From DASXTC01 sp036505635 (GTDB lineage Bacteria; Acidobacteriota; Polarisedimenticolia; JACPZX01; DASXTC01), in assembly GCA_036505635.1 (NCBI GenBank), contig DASXTC010000066.1, positions 1 through 27,871 of the forward strand: a DNA stretch of 27,871 nucleotides, given 5' to 3'. The position numbers were made by a program, and so were the translations under genes. Within the stretch, counting starts at the first letter, position 1. Every line of letters starts with the position of its first letter. A model generated the notes under the pieces. The model was not told where the DNA came from. It saw only the letters and a list, made by a program, of their open reading frames with translations, and did not search any database. Shown here piece by piece: positions 14,444 through 23,325 of the stretch.

Positions 14444-14959
14444 GTGCCCCCTTCCGACCTGCCCGCTGGGATCCCGAGCATGGAGCACGGAGCCGAGACG
14501 GCTCGGCGCGCGGTGGATGGGTTGCGGGCCGCCTTCGGCGACGCCATCCTCGGCCAGGCCACCTTCCGCGGGGAGGAGACGCTCTTCATCGATCCGGCCC
14601 GTCTGGTCGAGGTAGGACGCTGGCTCAAGGAGAGCCCTGATTTCGCCTTCGTCTACCTCGTGGACATCATGGCGACCCACTGGCTCGAACGCGAGTATCA
14701 GCACGAGGTGGCCTACCTGCTCTACTCCTTCAAGCACAACTCCATTCTGCGTCTGAAGGTCCGTCCCGCGGGGGGCGGCGACAGGGTCCCCACCGTCACG
14801 GGGGTCTGGCGCACCGCCGACTGGCACGAACGCGAGGAGTGGGACAAGGTCGGCGTCGTCTTCACGGGACATCCCAACCTCAAGAGGATCCTGATGCCGG
14901 AGGACTGGGAGGGGCATCCGCTTCGCAAGGACTATCCGATGGAAGGGATCGGGGCGTAG
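14444..14959 (+). CDS. nuoC: NADH-quinone oxidoreductase subunit C
   Basis: A 171-aa peripheral-arm subunit (30-kDa homologue) that packs against NuoD and NuoB. It carries the conserved FKHNSILRLKV strand, the TGVWRTADWHEREEWDKVGVVF region (where homologues read ...A.W.ERE..DM.GI.F), and the hallmark C-terminus ILMPEDWEGHPLRKDYP. It is a stand-alone C subunit, not fused to NuoD or NuoB. GTG 14444 has GGAG 6 nt upstream inside the nuoA stop region; a later in-frame ATG (14480) is possible. The canonical position for nuoB, between nuoA and this gene, holds only 3 bases. Confidence 0.94.
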   Translation: MPPSDLPAGIPSMEHGAETARRAVDGLRAAFGDAILGQATFRGEETLFIDPARLVEVGRWLKESPDFAFVYLVDIMATHWLEREYQHEVAYLLYSFKHNSILRLKVRPAGGGDRVPTVTGVWRTADWHEREEWDKVGVVFTGHPNLKRILMPEDWEGHPLRKDYPMEGIGA

Positions 14960-14979
14960 CGGGCCCCGGCGCGCCGACC

Positions 14980-16176
14980 ATGCCGTACAAGACCGAGACG
15001 ATCGAGCCGGGCACCGAGCTCCTGACGGTCAACATGGGGCCGTCCCACCCCAGCACGCACGGCGTCCTGCGCCTGATCCTCACGCTCGACGGCGAGCGCG
15101 TGGTGAAGGCCGAGCCGGTGATGGGGTACCTCCACCGCGGCATGGAGAAGATCGCCGAGAACAAGACCTACACGCAGTTCATCCCCTACACCGATCGGCT
15201 CGATTACCTCGCTCCGCTCTCCAACAACGTCGGCTTCGCGCTGGCGGTCGAAAAGCTCCTGGACGTCACGGTGCCGCCGCGCTGCCGGCACATCCGCGTG
15301 CTGGTGTGCGAGATGGCCCGCATCTCCGCGCACCTGCTCTGGCTCGGCACCCACGCGGTGGACCTGGGAGCCATCACCGTCTTCATGTACACCTTCCGGG
15401 AACGCGAGGTCCTCTACGACTTCTTCGAGGCGCTCACCGGCACGCGTCTGACGACCTCCTACACGCGGATTGGAGGGCTGACGCGCGATCTGCCCTCTGG
15501 ATTCCTCGACCAGGTGGGCCGCTGGCTCGAGCGGTTCGGCAAGGAGCTCGACGAGTACGAGACGCTGCTGACGAAGAACAGGATCTGGGTGGAGCGGACG
15601 CAGGGCGTCGGCGTGCTCCCCCTCGCGGACGCCCTCGAGCTGGGCGTGACCGGGGCCAACCTGCGGGCGAGCGGTTTCGAATGGGACCTGCGCAAGGCGC
15701 GGCCCTACTCGGGCTACGAGCAGTTCGATTTCGACATACCGATCGGCACCACGGGGGACGTCTACGACCGCTACCTGGTGCGCATCGAGGAGATGCGCCA
15801 GGCGGTGAGGATCTGCAAACAGGCCGTCAGGACGATGCCGGGCGGTCCGATCTGCGTGGACGACCCCAAGCTCGTGCTGCCTCCCAAGGAGGACGTCCTC
15901 ACGCGGATGGAGGAGCTGATCCACCAGTTCATCATCGTGACCGAGGGATTCGAGGCGCCCCGCGGGGAGGTGTACCACGCCATCGAGGCGCCCAAGGGGG
16001 AGCTGGGCTTCCACATCGTCAGCGAAGGGGGTCCATCGCCCTACCGGATGAAGATCCGCTCTCCCTCCTTCATCAACCTGCAGGCGCTGCCGGAGATCTG
16101 CGTGGGGGCGCTCGTCTCCGACGTGGTCGCGATCATCGCCAGCCTCGATCCCGTGATGGGGGAGGTGGACCGGTGA
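14980..16176 (+). CDS. nuoD: NADH-quinone oxidoreductase subunit D
   Basis: A 398-aa peripheral-arm subunit (49-kDa homologue) that forms most of the quinone-binding site near cluster N2. The N-terminal hairpin NMGPSHPSTHGVLRL carries the quinone-interacting His. EPVMGYLHRGMEKIAE and QFIPYTDRLDYLAPLSNN are typical, as are RPYSGYEQFDFDIPIGTTGD and the C-terminal DPVMGEVDR. As in all NuoD proteins the hydrogenase-type nickel cysteines are absent. ATG 14980 has no strong ribosome site and lies 20 nt after the nuoC stop. The open frame upstream of it is a shadow of nuoC. It overlaps nuoE by 4 nt (GTGA). Confidence 0.95.
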   Translation: MPYKTETIEPGTELLTVNMGPSHPSTHGVLRLILTLDGERVVKAEPVMGYLHRGMEKIAENKTYTQFIPYTDRLDYLAPLSNNVGFALAVEKLLDVTVPPRCRHIRVLVCEMARISAHLLWLGTHAVDLGAITVFMYTFREREVLYDFFEALTGTRLTTSYTRIGGLTRDLPSGFLDQVGRWLERFGKELDEYETLLTKNRIWVERTQGVGVLPLADALELGVTGANLRASGFEWDLRKARPYSGYEQFDFDIPIGTTGDVYDRYLVRIEEMRQAVRICKQAVRTMPGGPICVDDPKLVLPPKEDVLTRMEELIHQFIIVTEGFEAPRGEVYHAIEAPKGELGFHIVSEGGPSPYRMKIRSPSFINLQALPEICVGALVSDVVAIIASLDPVMGEVDR

Positions 16177-16685
16177 ACGGGGAGCTGAAGGTCGGCATCG
16201 AGTTCGAGCACGCGGCCCAGGGGCTGGGCGAGAGCACGCTGAAGGAGATCGATCGGGCGATCGCCCGGTATCCCCGGAAGGAATCGGCGCTGCTCCCCGC
16301 GCTGTGGCTGGCTCAACAGGAACAGGGCTTCTGCAGCCTGGAGGCGCAGAAGCAGATCGCGGAGAAGATCGGAGTGTCGCCAGCCTTCGTGGCCGGCGTC
16401 GTGTCGTTCTACACGATGTTCCACACGAGGCCGGTCGGCCGCCACGTGGTCGACCTCTGCACGACGGTCTCGTGCTGGCTTCGCGGCAGCGACGATCTGC
16501 TCTCGCAGCTCGAGCGCAAGCTCGGCATCAAGGCCGGGGAGACGACGCGGGACGGCCGATTCACTCTGCGAACCGTGGAGTGCCTCGGCTCCTGCGGCAC
16601 CGCCCCGATGTGCCAGATCAACGAGGACTATCACGAGGACCTGACCTTCAAGAAGATCGACACGATCCTGGACGGGCTGAAGTGA
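16173..16685 (+). CDS. nuoE: NADH-quinone oxidoreductase subunit E
   Basis: A 170-aa [2Fe-2S] (N1a) subunit of the NADH-oxidising module (24-kDa homologue). Cluster ligands are Cys96 and Cys101 (LCTTVSC) and Cys137 and Cys141 (ECLGSCG). An N-terminal helical bundle (PALWLAQQEQGFCSLEAQ) docks on NuoF. The GTG start overlaps the nuoD stop (GTGA), with GGGGAGGTGG about 7 nt upstream, so translation is coupled. Its length is close to the family norm. Confidence 0.95.
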   Translation: MNGELKVGIEFEHAAQGLGESTLKEIDRAIARYPRKESALLPALWLAQQEQGFCSLEAQKQIAEKIGVSPAFVAGVVSFYTMFHTRPVGRHVVDLCTTVSCWLRGSDDLLSQLERKLGIKAGETTRDGRFTLRTVECLGSCGTAPMCQINEDYHEDLTFKKIDTILDGLK

Positions 16686-17974
16686 TGGGCGCGCTGACGG
16701 AGAAGGTCCTCACCAGAAACCTCCACCATGCCGACCAGCCCGACATCGACGCGGCGGTCGGGCGAGGCGCCTACCGGCAGCTCGCCCGGGCGTTGACGAT
16801 GGAACGGGACGCCATCGTCGAGGAGGTCAAGAAGTCGGGGCTGCGCGGCAGGGGCGGCGCCGGGTTCCCCTGCGGGCTGAAGTGGACCTTCATGCCGAAG
16901 GATTCCCCCAAGCCCCGCTACCTCGTCGTCAACTGCGACGAGTCGGAGCCCGGCACCTTCAAGGATCGCCTCCTGATAGAGCGCGACCCGCACATGTGCC
17001 TCGAAGGGTTCCTGATCTCGGCCTACGCCATGCGGGCTTCGCTCATCTTCATCTACATACGAGGCGAGTTCGTGCTCGGTCACAACACGCTGGCCCGCGC
17101 CATCGAGCAGGCGCGCGCGAAGGGCTACATCGGCGGCAATGTCCTGGGTTCCGGCTGGGACATTGACGTCATCCTGCACCGCGGCGCGGGAGCCTACATC
17201 TGCGGCGAGGAGACGGCCCTCATGGAGAGCCTCGAGGGCAAGCGCGGCTACCCGCGTCTCAAGCCCCCCTTCCCGGCGAGCTATGGCGTCTATGGCAACC
17301 CCACCACGATCAACAACGTGGAGACCCTCTGCTGCGTGCCCTTCATCCTGGAGCGCGGCTCCGCGTGGTTCGCGGGGATCGGCCGGGAGAAGAACACCGG
17401 GCCAAAGCTCTACTGCCTGTCGGGCCACGTGAAGCGCCCCGGCGTCTACGAAGCGGAGGTCGGCATCCCGTTCATGAGACTCTTCGGGGAGCTGGGCGGG
17501 GGCCTGCTCGACCCGAAGCGCAAGCTCAAGGCGGTCATCCCCGGCGGCTCCTCGGCGGCGGTGATGACGGCGTCCGAGTGCGACGATCTCCCGATGGACT
17601 TCGACACGCTGATGGCCAGGGGGAGCATGCTCGGCTCCGCCGGCGTCATGGTCATGGACGACTCGGTCTGCATGGTGAGGGCGTGCGAGCGAGTGCTGAA
17701 GTTCTACGCCCACGAGTCGTGCGGGCAGTGCACGCCGTGCCGCGTCGGCGCCGACTGGATCCACCGGACCGTGGCGCGCATCGAGGCGGGGGGCGGCAAG
17801 CAGGGGGACCTCGAGACGCTGGTCTCGGTCTGCGACGGGATGATCGGCAAGACGATCTGCGTCTTCGCCGACGCGGCGGCCCTGCCGGCCAAGTCGTTCG
17901 TGGCCAAGTTCCGCGACGAGTTCAACGACCACATAAGCCTAAAGACGTGCCCGATGAGGGCCGGCAAGGCGTGA
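16685..17974 (+). CDS. nuoF: NADH-quinone oxidoreductase subunit F
   Basis: A 429-aa subunit that binds NADH and FMN and carries [4Fe-4S] cluster N3 (51-kDa homologue). The NADH/FMN glycine-rich stretch is GRGGAGFPCGLKW (55-67), where Thr is usual in place of the Cys. VVNCDESEPGTFKDR and GAGAYICGEETALMESLEG are standard FMN/NADH motifs. N3 ligands are in ESCGQCTPCRVG plus a later Cys near the C-terminus (LKTCPMR or the CDGMIGKTIC region). The ATG shares its A with the nuoE stop (TGATG). With NuoE and NuoG it makes the complete NADH dehydrogenase module, which shows this operon serves an NADH-driven complex and not an F420- or ferredoxin-only type. Confidence 0.95.
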   Translation: MGALTEKVLTRNLHHADQPDIDAAVGRGAYRQLARALTMERDAIVEEVKKSGLRGRGGAGFPCGLKWTFMPKDSPKPRYLVVNCDESEPGTFKDRLLIERDPHMCLEGFLISAYAMRASLIFIYIRGEFVLGHNTLARAIEQARAKGYIGGNVLGSGWDIDVILHRGAGAYICGEETALMESLEGKRGYPRLKPPFPASYGVYGNPTTINNVETLCCVPFILERGSAWFAGIGREKNTGPKLYCLSGHVKRPGVYEAEVGIPFMRLFGELGGGLLDPKRKLKAVIPGGSSAAVMTASECDDLPMDFDTLMARGSMLGSAGVMVMDDSVCMVRACERVLKFYAHESCGQCTPCRVGADWIHRTVARIEAGGGKQGDLETLVSVCDGMIGKTICVFADAAALPAKSFVAKFRDEFNDHISLKTCPMRAGKA

Positions 17975-17987
17975 GGGCTCGGGTCCG

Positions 17988-19550
17988 ATGTCCGACAAGA
18001 TCAAGCTGACGATCGACGGCCGGCAGATCGAGGTCGAGAAGGGGACCACCGTGCTGCAGGCGGCCGGGAGCCTCGGGCTCGACGTGCCGCGCTACTGCTA
18101 CCACCCGGGGCTCACCATAGCCGGCAACTGCCGCATCTGCCTCGTGGACATCGAGAAGATGCCCAAGCTGGTCACCTCCTGCACGGCGATCGCCGCCGAC
18201 GGGATGGTGGTCAGCACGAAGGGCCCGAAGGTGGAGGACGGCCGGCGCGCGGTGATGGAGTTCCTTCTCGCGAACCACCCGCTCGACTGTCCCATCTGCG
18301 ATCAGGCGGGCGAGTGCCGGCTGCAGGATTACTCGTTCCAGCACGGACAGGGGGGCTCCCGCTTCGAGGAGGAGAAGGTGAGGGGGCTCAAGCAGGAGCC
18401 GGTCGGGCCCCACGTCGTGCTCGACACGGAGCGTTGCATCGTCTGCACGCGGTGCGTGCGCTTCTGCCAGGAGGTCACCGGCACCGGCGAGCTGGGGGTC
18501 TTCGACCGCGGGGTGCGCTCCTACATCGGCGTCTTTCCGGGCCAGCAACTGGACAACCCCTACTCGGGCAACACGGTGGACATCTGCCCCGTCGGAGCGC
18601 TCACGCTTTCGGAGTTTCGCTTCAAGAAGCGCGTCTGGGAGCTCAGGAACGTCCCGTCGATCTGCGGCTCGTGCGCGCGCGGGTGCAACGTGGACCTCGG
18701 CACGGCCGACAACAGGATCTGGCGCATCACGCCCCGCGAGAACCAGCACGTGAACCGGTGGTGGATCTGCGACGAGGGACGCCTGTCCTACGAGCCGCTC
18801 GACGTGCGGCCCCGCCTCATCGAGGCGCAGGCGCGCCGGGACGGGAAGGTGTCGCCGGTGAGATGGCCCGAGGCGCTCGACCTGCTCGCGGCGCGCCTGA
18901 AGGAGTGCCGGCCGGAGGCGGTCGCCGCCATCGCGCCGGCCACCCTCACGGTGGAGGACCTCTACATGGTGAAGCGCTTCTTCTCCGAGGTCCTCAAGTC
19001 GGAGCGGATCATCGTCCCGGAGAAGCTGCGCGGCAAGGATGACGGCATCCTGATCCGCGCGGACAAGAGCCCCAACGCGGCGGGGGCGCGCCTGCTGGGG
19101 CTGGAGGTCGACGCCGGCAATCACCGTCTCGCCGCGCTGATGGAGGAGGCGCACGCCGGCAGGATCGACGCCATCCTCGTCATGACCGACGGCCAGGTTC
19201 CGTTCCTCGACGCGGCGGGCGTGAACTCCTTCGTGTGCGTCATCACGCCCTTCGCCGACGGCCCGGTGGCCACCGCCGACCTGGCGCTCCCCGCGCCGGC
19301 CTACGGCGAGTTCGAGGGGACCTGGGTGAACTTCGAGGGGCGCGCGCAGCGAGTCAGGCGCGCGCTGACGCCGCCGGGCGTCGCGCTGGAAGGATGGCGG
19401 GTCATGGAGGAGTTGATGCGCCGGATGGGCACGGTCGCGCCATCCGCCACCGCGGGGGACCTCCTGGCGGAGATCGCCGCGAAGGTCCCCTCCTTCGCCG
19501 GGATCACCGTCAGGACGATCGGCGCGCTCGGAGTCCAGGTCCCGTCATGA
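17988..19550 (+). CDS. nuoG: NADH-quinone oxidoreductase subunit G (short form)
   Basis: A 520-aa electron-relay subunit with a full set of iron-sulfur ligands. [2Fe-2S] N1b uses Cys37, Cys48, Cys51 and Cys65. [4Fe-4S] N5 uses His97, Cys101, Cys104 and Cys110. [4Fe-4S] N4 uses Cys150, Cys153, Cys156 and Cys200. A fourth cluster, N7, has Cys226, Cys229, Cys233 and Cys261 in the exact Cx2Cx3Cx27C spacing known from bacterial NuoG. The molybdopterin-like C-terminal region is short and divergent, so the protein is well below the 680-900 residues common in bacterial NuoG. Its end, APAYGEFEGTWVNFEGRAQR, is still the typical conserved block, so this is a shortened domain and not a frameshift. The stop overlaps the nuoH start (ATGA). 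Electrons leaving N5 need NuoI, which is not encoded here. Confidence 0.94.
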   Translation: MSDKIKLTIDGRQIEVEKGTTVLQAAGSLGLDVPRYCYHPGLTIAGNCRICLVDIEKMPKLVTSCTAIAADGMVVSTKGPKVEDGRRAVMEFLLANHPLDCPICDQAGECRLQDYSFQHGQGGSRFEEEKVRGLKQEPVGPHVVLDTERCIVCTRCVRFCQEVTGTGELGVFDRGVRSYIGVFPGQQLDNPYSGNTVDICPVGALTLSEFRFKKRVWELRNVPSICGSCARGCNVDLGTADNRIWRITPRENQHVNRWWICDEGRLSYEPLDVRPRLIEAQARRDGKVSPVRWPEALDLLAARLKECRPEAVAAIAPATLTVEDLYMVKRFFSEVLKSERIIVPEKLRGKDDGILIRADKSPNAAGARLLGLEVDAGNHRLAALMEEAHAGRIDAILVMTDGQVPFLDAAGVNSFVCVITPFADGPVATADLALPAPAYGEFEGTWVNFEGRAQRVRRALTPPGVALEGWRVMEELMRRMGTVAPSATAGDLLAEIAAKVPSFAGITVRTIGALGVQVPS

Positions 19551-20593
19551 TGGAGCTGCTGCTGGGCCCGGGGATCGTCGCGGGGCTCGTGAAGATGGGG
19601 GTCGTGCTGGCGGGGGTGATGACCCTCGTCAGCGCCATGGTCCTGGGCGAGCGCAAGGTGGCCGGCTGGATCCAGGACCGCGTCGGCCCCAACCGCGCGG
19701 GTCCCTGGGGGCTCCTGCAGCCCCTGGCCGACGGCATCAAGTTCATCTTCAAGGAGGACATCGTCCCGTCGGCGGCCTACCGGCCGATCTACCTCATGGC
19801 GCCCGCGCTGTCCCTGACGACCGCGTTGACCACCTTCGCGGTCGTTCCCTTCGCCGATCGGTTCGTCGTCTCCGGCATCAGCGTCGCGCCCATCATCGCG
19901 GATCTCGACGTGGGGCTCCTGTGGATCTTCGCGGTCGCCTCCCTGGGCGTCTACGGGATCGTGCTCGCCGGCTGGTCCTCGCGCAACAAGTACTCCCTGA
20001 TGGGGGGGCTCCGATCCGCGGCGCAGATGATCTCCTACGAGCTGTCGATGACGCTCGGCGTGGTGGGGGTCCTGATGGCGGCCGGGTCTCTGCGCCTGGC
20101 CGATATCGTGAACGCCCAGAGCACGACCGTCTGGAACGTGGTAAGCCAGCCGGTGGGGTTTCTCGTCTTCATGACTTCGGCCTACGCGGAGACCAACCGC
20201 CTCCCCTTCGATCTTCCCGAGGCCGAGCCCGAGCTGGTGGCCGGCTATCACACCGAGTACTCGGGGATGCCCTTCCTGATGTTCTACATGGCCGAGTACG
20301 CCAACGTGATCCTCTCGTCGGCCATGATGGTGCTCCTCTTCTTCGGCGGCTGGCACGGCCCCATCGTGGACCGGATCGCGGCCGGCGTCTCCCCGGCGGC
20401 CGCGGCCGCCCTGCACGCGGGGGTCTTCTTCCTGAAGCTGTCGTTCTTCCTCTTCCTCTACATCTGGATCCGCTGGACTCTGCCACGCTTCCGCTACGAC
20501 CAGCTCATGAGACTGGGCTGGAAGGTGATGCTCCCGCTGGGGCTGGCCAACGTCGTCTGGACCGCGGCGCTGATCCTCGGTGGATGGATATGA
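19547..20593 (+). CDS. nuoH: NADH-quinone oxidoreductase subunit H
   Basis: A 348-aa membrane subunit with about eight helices that links the quinone cavity to the proton channels. Key signatures are ERKVAGWIQDRVGPNRAGP in the first cytoplasmic loop, GLLQPLADGIKFIFKED, and the acidic quinone-entry loop TNRLPFDLPEAEPELVAGYHTEYSGM. The ATG overlaps the nuoG stop (ATGA), and a second in-frame ATG follows at once. Its own stop overlaps the nuoJ start by 4 nt, so no space remains for nuoI, which normally sits between H and J. Confidence 0.95.
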   Translation: MMELLLGPGIVAGLVKMGVVLAGVMTLVSAMVLGERKVAGWIQDRVGPNRAGPWGLLQPLADGIKFIFKEDIVPSAAYRPIYLMAPALSLTTALTTFAVVPFADRFVVSGISVAPIIADLDVGLLWIFAVASLGVYGIVLAGWSSRNKYSLMGGLRSAAQMISYELSMTLGVVGVLMAAGSLRLADIVNAQSTTVWNVVSQPVGFLVFMTSAYAETNRLPFDLPEAEPELVAGYHTEYSGMPFLMFYMAEYANVILSSAMMVLLFFGGWHGPIVDRIAAGVSPAAAAALHAGVFFLKLSFFLFLYIWIRWTLPRFRYDQLMRLGWKVMLPLGLANVVWTAALILGGWI

Positions 20594-21102
20594 GCCCGAG
20601 GGAGCTCGTCTTCTGGGCCGATGCCATCGTGGCCGTGATGACGGCCGGCACGGTGATCCTGCACCGCAACCCGGTCGTCTGCGCCCTCGCGCTGGTGCTG
20701 CACCTGTGCTCGGTGGCCTTCTTCTTTCTGCTGCTCGACGCCAGCTTCCTCTTCGCCGTGCAGATCATCCTCTACGCGGGGGCCATCATGGTGCTTTTCC
20801 TGTTCGTCATCATGCTGCTCGACCCGGCCGGCGAGGGGGTGGCGGGGCGCGTGGGGAAGATCCAGCTCGGGGCCACGATCCTCGGAGCCGGGCTCCTGCT
20901 GGCCGCGACGGCGAAACTGGTGCCGCTCCTTCCCGGCGGGCACGGTCAGCCGGGCAGCCCGCTCCCCGCGGGGTTCGGGCAGGTGGGCGCCGTGGGACGA
21001 CTCATCTTCACCGACTATCTGTTCCCGTTCGAGGTGGCGTCGATCCTGCTGCTGGTGGCGATGATCGGCGCGCTCTACATGGGCAAGAGGGAGATCGAGT
21101 GA
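20590..21102 (+). CDS. nuoJ: NADH-quinone oxidoreductase subunit J
   Basis: A 170-aa membrane subunit with five helices. The signature is in helices 2-3, where FFFLLLDASFLFAVQIILYAGAIMVLFLFVIMLL contains the pi-bulge region (AQ-ILYAGAI in homologues). The C-terminal PFEVASILLLVAMIGALYM is also typical. ATG 20590 is chosen for GGTGG 6 nt upstream and the ATGA overlap with nuoH; ATG 20584 would add two residues. It is followed by nuoK with a one-base overlap (TGATG). Confidence 0.93.
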   Translation: MSPRELVFWADAIVAVMTAGTVILHRNPVVCALALVLHLCSVAFFFLLLDASFLFAVQIILYAGAIMVLFLFVIMLLDPAGEGVAGRVGKIQLGATILGAGLLLAATAKLVPLLPGGHGQPGSPLPAGFGQVGAVGRLIFTDYLFPFEVASILLLVAMIGALYMGKREIE

Positions 21103-21422
21103 TGGGGGGCATGGCGGGGGGCATCCCGATCGGCAGCGTCCTTCTGGTGAGCGGCGTCCTGTTCGCGATGGGAATCGTCGGCGTGCTCATCCGGCGAAGC
21201 GCGCTGGTGATCTTCATGAGCATCGAGCTGATGCTCAACGCGGCCAATCTCGCGTTCGTGGGGAGTGCCCGCGCGCTGGGCTCGATGGACGGGCAGCTCT
21301 TCGCGTTCTTCGTGATGACGGTGGCGGCGGCCGAGGCTGCGGTGGGCCTGGCGATCATCATCGCCCTGTTCCGCAGGCGCAGGACGACCGACGTGGATCA
21401 GGTCAACCTTTTGAAGTGGTGA
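21102..21422 (+). CDS. nuoK: NADH-quinone oxidoreductase subunit K
   Basis: A 106-aa membrane subunit with three helices. Conserved glutamates essential for proton transfer are in MSIELMLNAANLAF (Glu42) and in the third helix, AAAEAAVGLAIIIALF. The ATG shares its A with the nuoJ stop, and AGAGGGAG lies 8 nt upstream. ATG 21111 is a possible alternative. The C-terminus DVDQVNLLKW is typical. Confidence 0.95.
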   Translation: MGGMAGGIPIGSVLLVSGVLFAMGIVGVLIRRSALVIFMSIELMLNAANLAFVGSARALGSMDGQLFAFFVMTVAAAEAAVGLAIIIALFRRRRTTDVDQVNLLKW

Positions 21423-21423
21423 C

Positions 21424-23325
21424 ATGATCGATCTTCTCTGGCTCATACCGGTCCTGCCGCTCCTTGGATTCGCCGTCAACGGCCTCATCGGCGCGCGGCT
21501 CCCCAGGAGCGTCGTGTCGGCGGTCGCGTGCGGCTCGGTGGCGCTCGCCTTCGCGCTGTCGGTGGCGTGCTTCCTCGACCTGGCGGCGTTGCCCGAGCAC
21601 CACCGGGTCCACGCCATCACGGTGGCGGAGTGGATCGGCCCGATGAACCTGGGCTGGTCCTTCCTGCTCGACCCGCTCTCCAGCGTGATGATCCTCATCG
21701 TCACGGGCGTGGGCCTGCTGATCCACATCTACTCGATCGGGTACATGTGGGACGACGACGGCTACTGGCGCTACTTCGCCTACCTGAACCTCTTCATGGC
21801 GATGATGCTGACGCTGGTTCTGGGGGCGTCGCTGCCGCTGCTGTTCGTCGGATGGGAGGGGGTCGGCCTCTGCTCCTACCTGCTGATCGGCTACTGGTAC
21901 ACGAAGATCGACTGCGCCGACGCGGGAAGGAAGGCCTTCATCGTCAATCGGATCGGGGACGCCTCCTTCATCCTGGGGATGCTGCTGGCCTGGACCACCT
22001 TCGGCGGCACGTTCGACATCGCCGAGATCCTCGCGCGCGCGCCGGAGAGGGCGGCGGCCTCCCCCGGCACGATGACCGCCATCGCGCTCCTGCTGTTCGG
22101 CGGCGCCTGCGGCAAGTCGGCGCAGATCCCTCTCTTCATCTGGCTGCCCGACGCGATGGCCGGCCCCACGCCCGTGTCGGCCCTCATCCACGCGGCCACG
22201 ATGGTGACGGCGGGCGTCTACATGGTCTGCCGGATGGCTCCCCTCTACGTGCTGGCGCCCGGGGCCCTCGAGGTCGTCGGCGTCATCGGGGCCACGACGG
22301 CCCTGGCCGCGGCCGCCATCGCGATGGCGCAGGATGACATCAAAAAGGTCCTGGCCTACTCGACCATCTCCCAGCTCGGCTACATGTTCATGGCGGCGGG
22401 CGCGGGGGCCTTCGGCGCCGCCATCTTCCACCTGACGACCCACGCCTTCTTCAAGGCGCTGCTCTTTCTCGGGTCGGGCGCCGTCATCCACGCGCTGGGC
22501 GGCGAGCAGGACATGCGCGCGATGGGAGGGCTCAAGGCGCGCCTGCCGCGCACCTTCTGGTTCTTCGCGGCGGGGTGGGTCGCGATCGCCGGCGTGCCGC
22601 TGACCTCCGGCTTCTTCAGCAAGGACGAGATCCTCCACCGCGCCTGGCTTCAGAACCCCGGGCTCTGGCTCGCGGGGATCGTCGGCGCCCTGATGACGGC
22701 CACCTACATGACGCGCCTCATGGGCCTGACCTTCTGGGGCCGGTCGAGGGTGCCGGCCGACAAGGCGCACCATATCCACGAGGCGCCCACCTCGATGGCG
22801 GTGGCGCTGGGTGTTCTGGCGGTGCTGTCGCTGGCCGGCGGGTTCATGGGGTTGCCGGCCTCGTGGCTGGGCCACCCCGGCCTGTTCGAGCACTGGCTCG
22901 CGCCGGTGTTCGAGGGGCCCGAGCTGGTGATGACGACCGGGCGCGTGGGACCCGAGGGAATCTTGATGATCCTGTCCTCGCTGGCGGCCATCGGAGGGAT
23001 CTTCCTCGGCCTGCATCTGTGGGTGCGCCGGCCCGATCTGCCCGGCCGGATCGCGGCGCGGATGGCGACCCTCTATCGCTTCGTCAAGGGGAAGCTCTTC
23101 GTGGATGAGCTGTACGAGCTGATCGCCCTGAGGCCCTTCTACGCCGCATGCCGGGCCTTTGCCCGCTTCGACGAGAGGGCCGTGGACGGGACGGTCAATG
23201 CCGTCGGGATGGGAATGGAGACCTCCGGCCACGTGCTGAAGCTCTTCCACTCGGGGTTCGTGCGCAGCTACGCCCTCTTCTATCTGGTGGGGGCCGCCGC
23301 CGTCGTGTGGTACCTGGTGGGATGA
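21424..23325 (+). CDS. nuoL: NADH-quinone oxidoreductase subunit L
   Basis: A 633-aa antiporter-like membrane subunit, the distal proton pump of complex I. It has the key Glu145 in WEGVGLCSYLLIGYWY and Lys231 in GKSAQIPLFIWLPDAMAGP, followed by TPVSALIHAATMVTAGVYM and a long C-terminal extension including the lateral helix that runs along NuoM and NuoN to NuoJ. Length and motifs are normal. It lies one base after the nuoK stop and overlaps the next gene by 4 nt (ATGA). That next gene is nuoN, with no nuoM between them. Because the NuoL lateral helix normally spans NuoM, a NuoM must be supplied from elsewhere, or the complex is unusually short. Confidence 0.96.
   Translation: MIDLLWLIPVLPLLGFAVNGLIGARLPRSVVSAVACGSVALAFALSVACFLDLAALPEHHRVHAITVAEWIGPMNLGWSFLLDPLSSVMILIVTGVGLLIHIYSIGYMWDDDGYWRYFAYLNLFMAMMLTLVLGASLPLLFVGWEGVGLCSYLLIGYWYTKIDCADAGRKAFIVNRIGDASFILGMLLAWTTFGGTFDIAEILARAPERAAASPGTMTAIALLLFGGACGKSAQIPLFIWLPDAMAGPTPVSALIHAATMVTAGVYMVCRMAPLYVLAPGALEVVGVIGATTALAAAAIAMAQDDIKKVLAYSTISQLGYMFMAAGAGAFGAAIFHLTTHAFFKALLFLGSGAVIHALGGEQDMRAMGGLKARLPRTFWFFAAGWVAIAGVPLTSGFFSKDEILHRAWLQNPGLWLAGIVGALMTATYMTRLMGLTFWGRSRVPADKAHHIHEAPTSMAVALGVLAVLSLAGGFMGLPASWLGHPGLFEHWLAPVFEGPELVMTTGRVGPEGILMILSSLAAIGGIFLGLHLWVRRPDLPGRIAARMATLYRFVKGKLFVDELYELIALRPFYAACRAFARFDERAVDGTVNAVGMGMETSGHVLKLFHSGFVRSYALFYLVGAAAVVWYLVG

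Noticed and set aside
21403..23250. 615-residue minus-strand frame opposite nuoL
   Set aside because: His/Arg/Gly/Glu-rich shadow of a strongly conserved gene; no homologous features.
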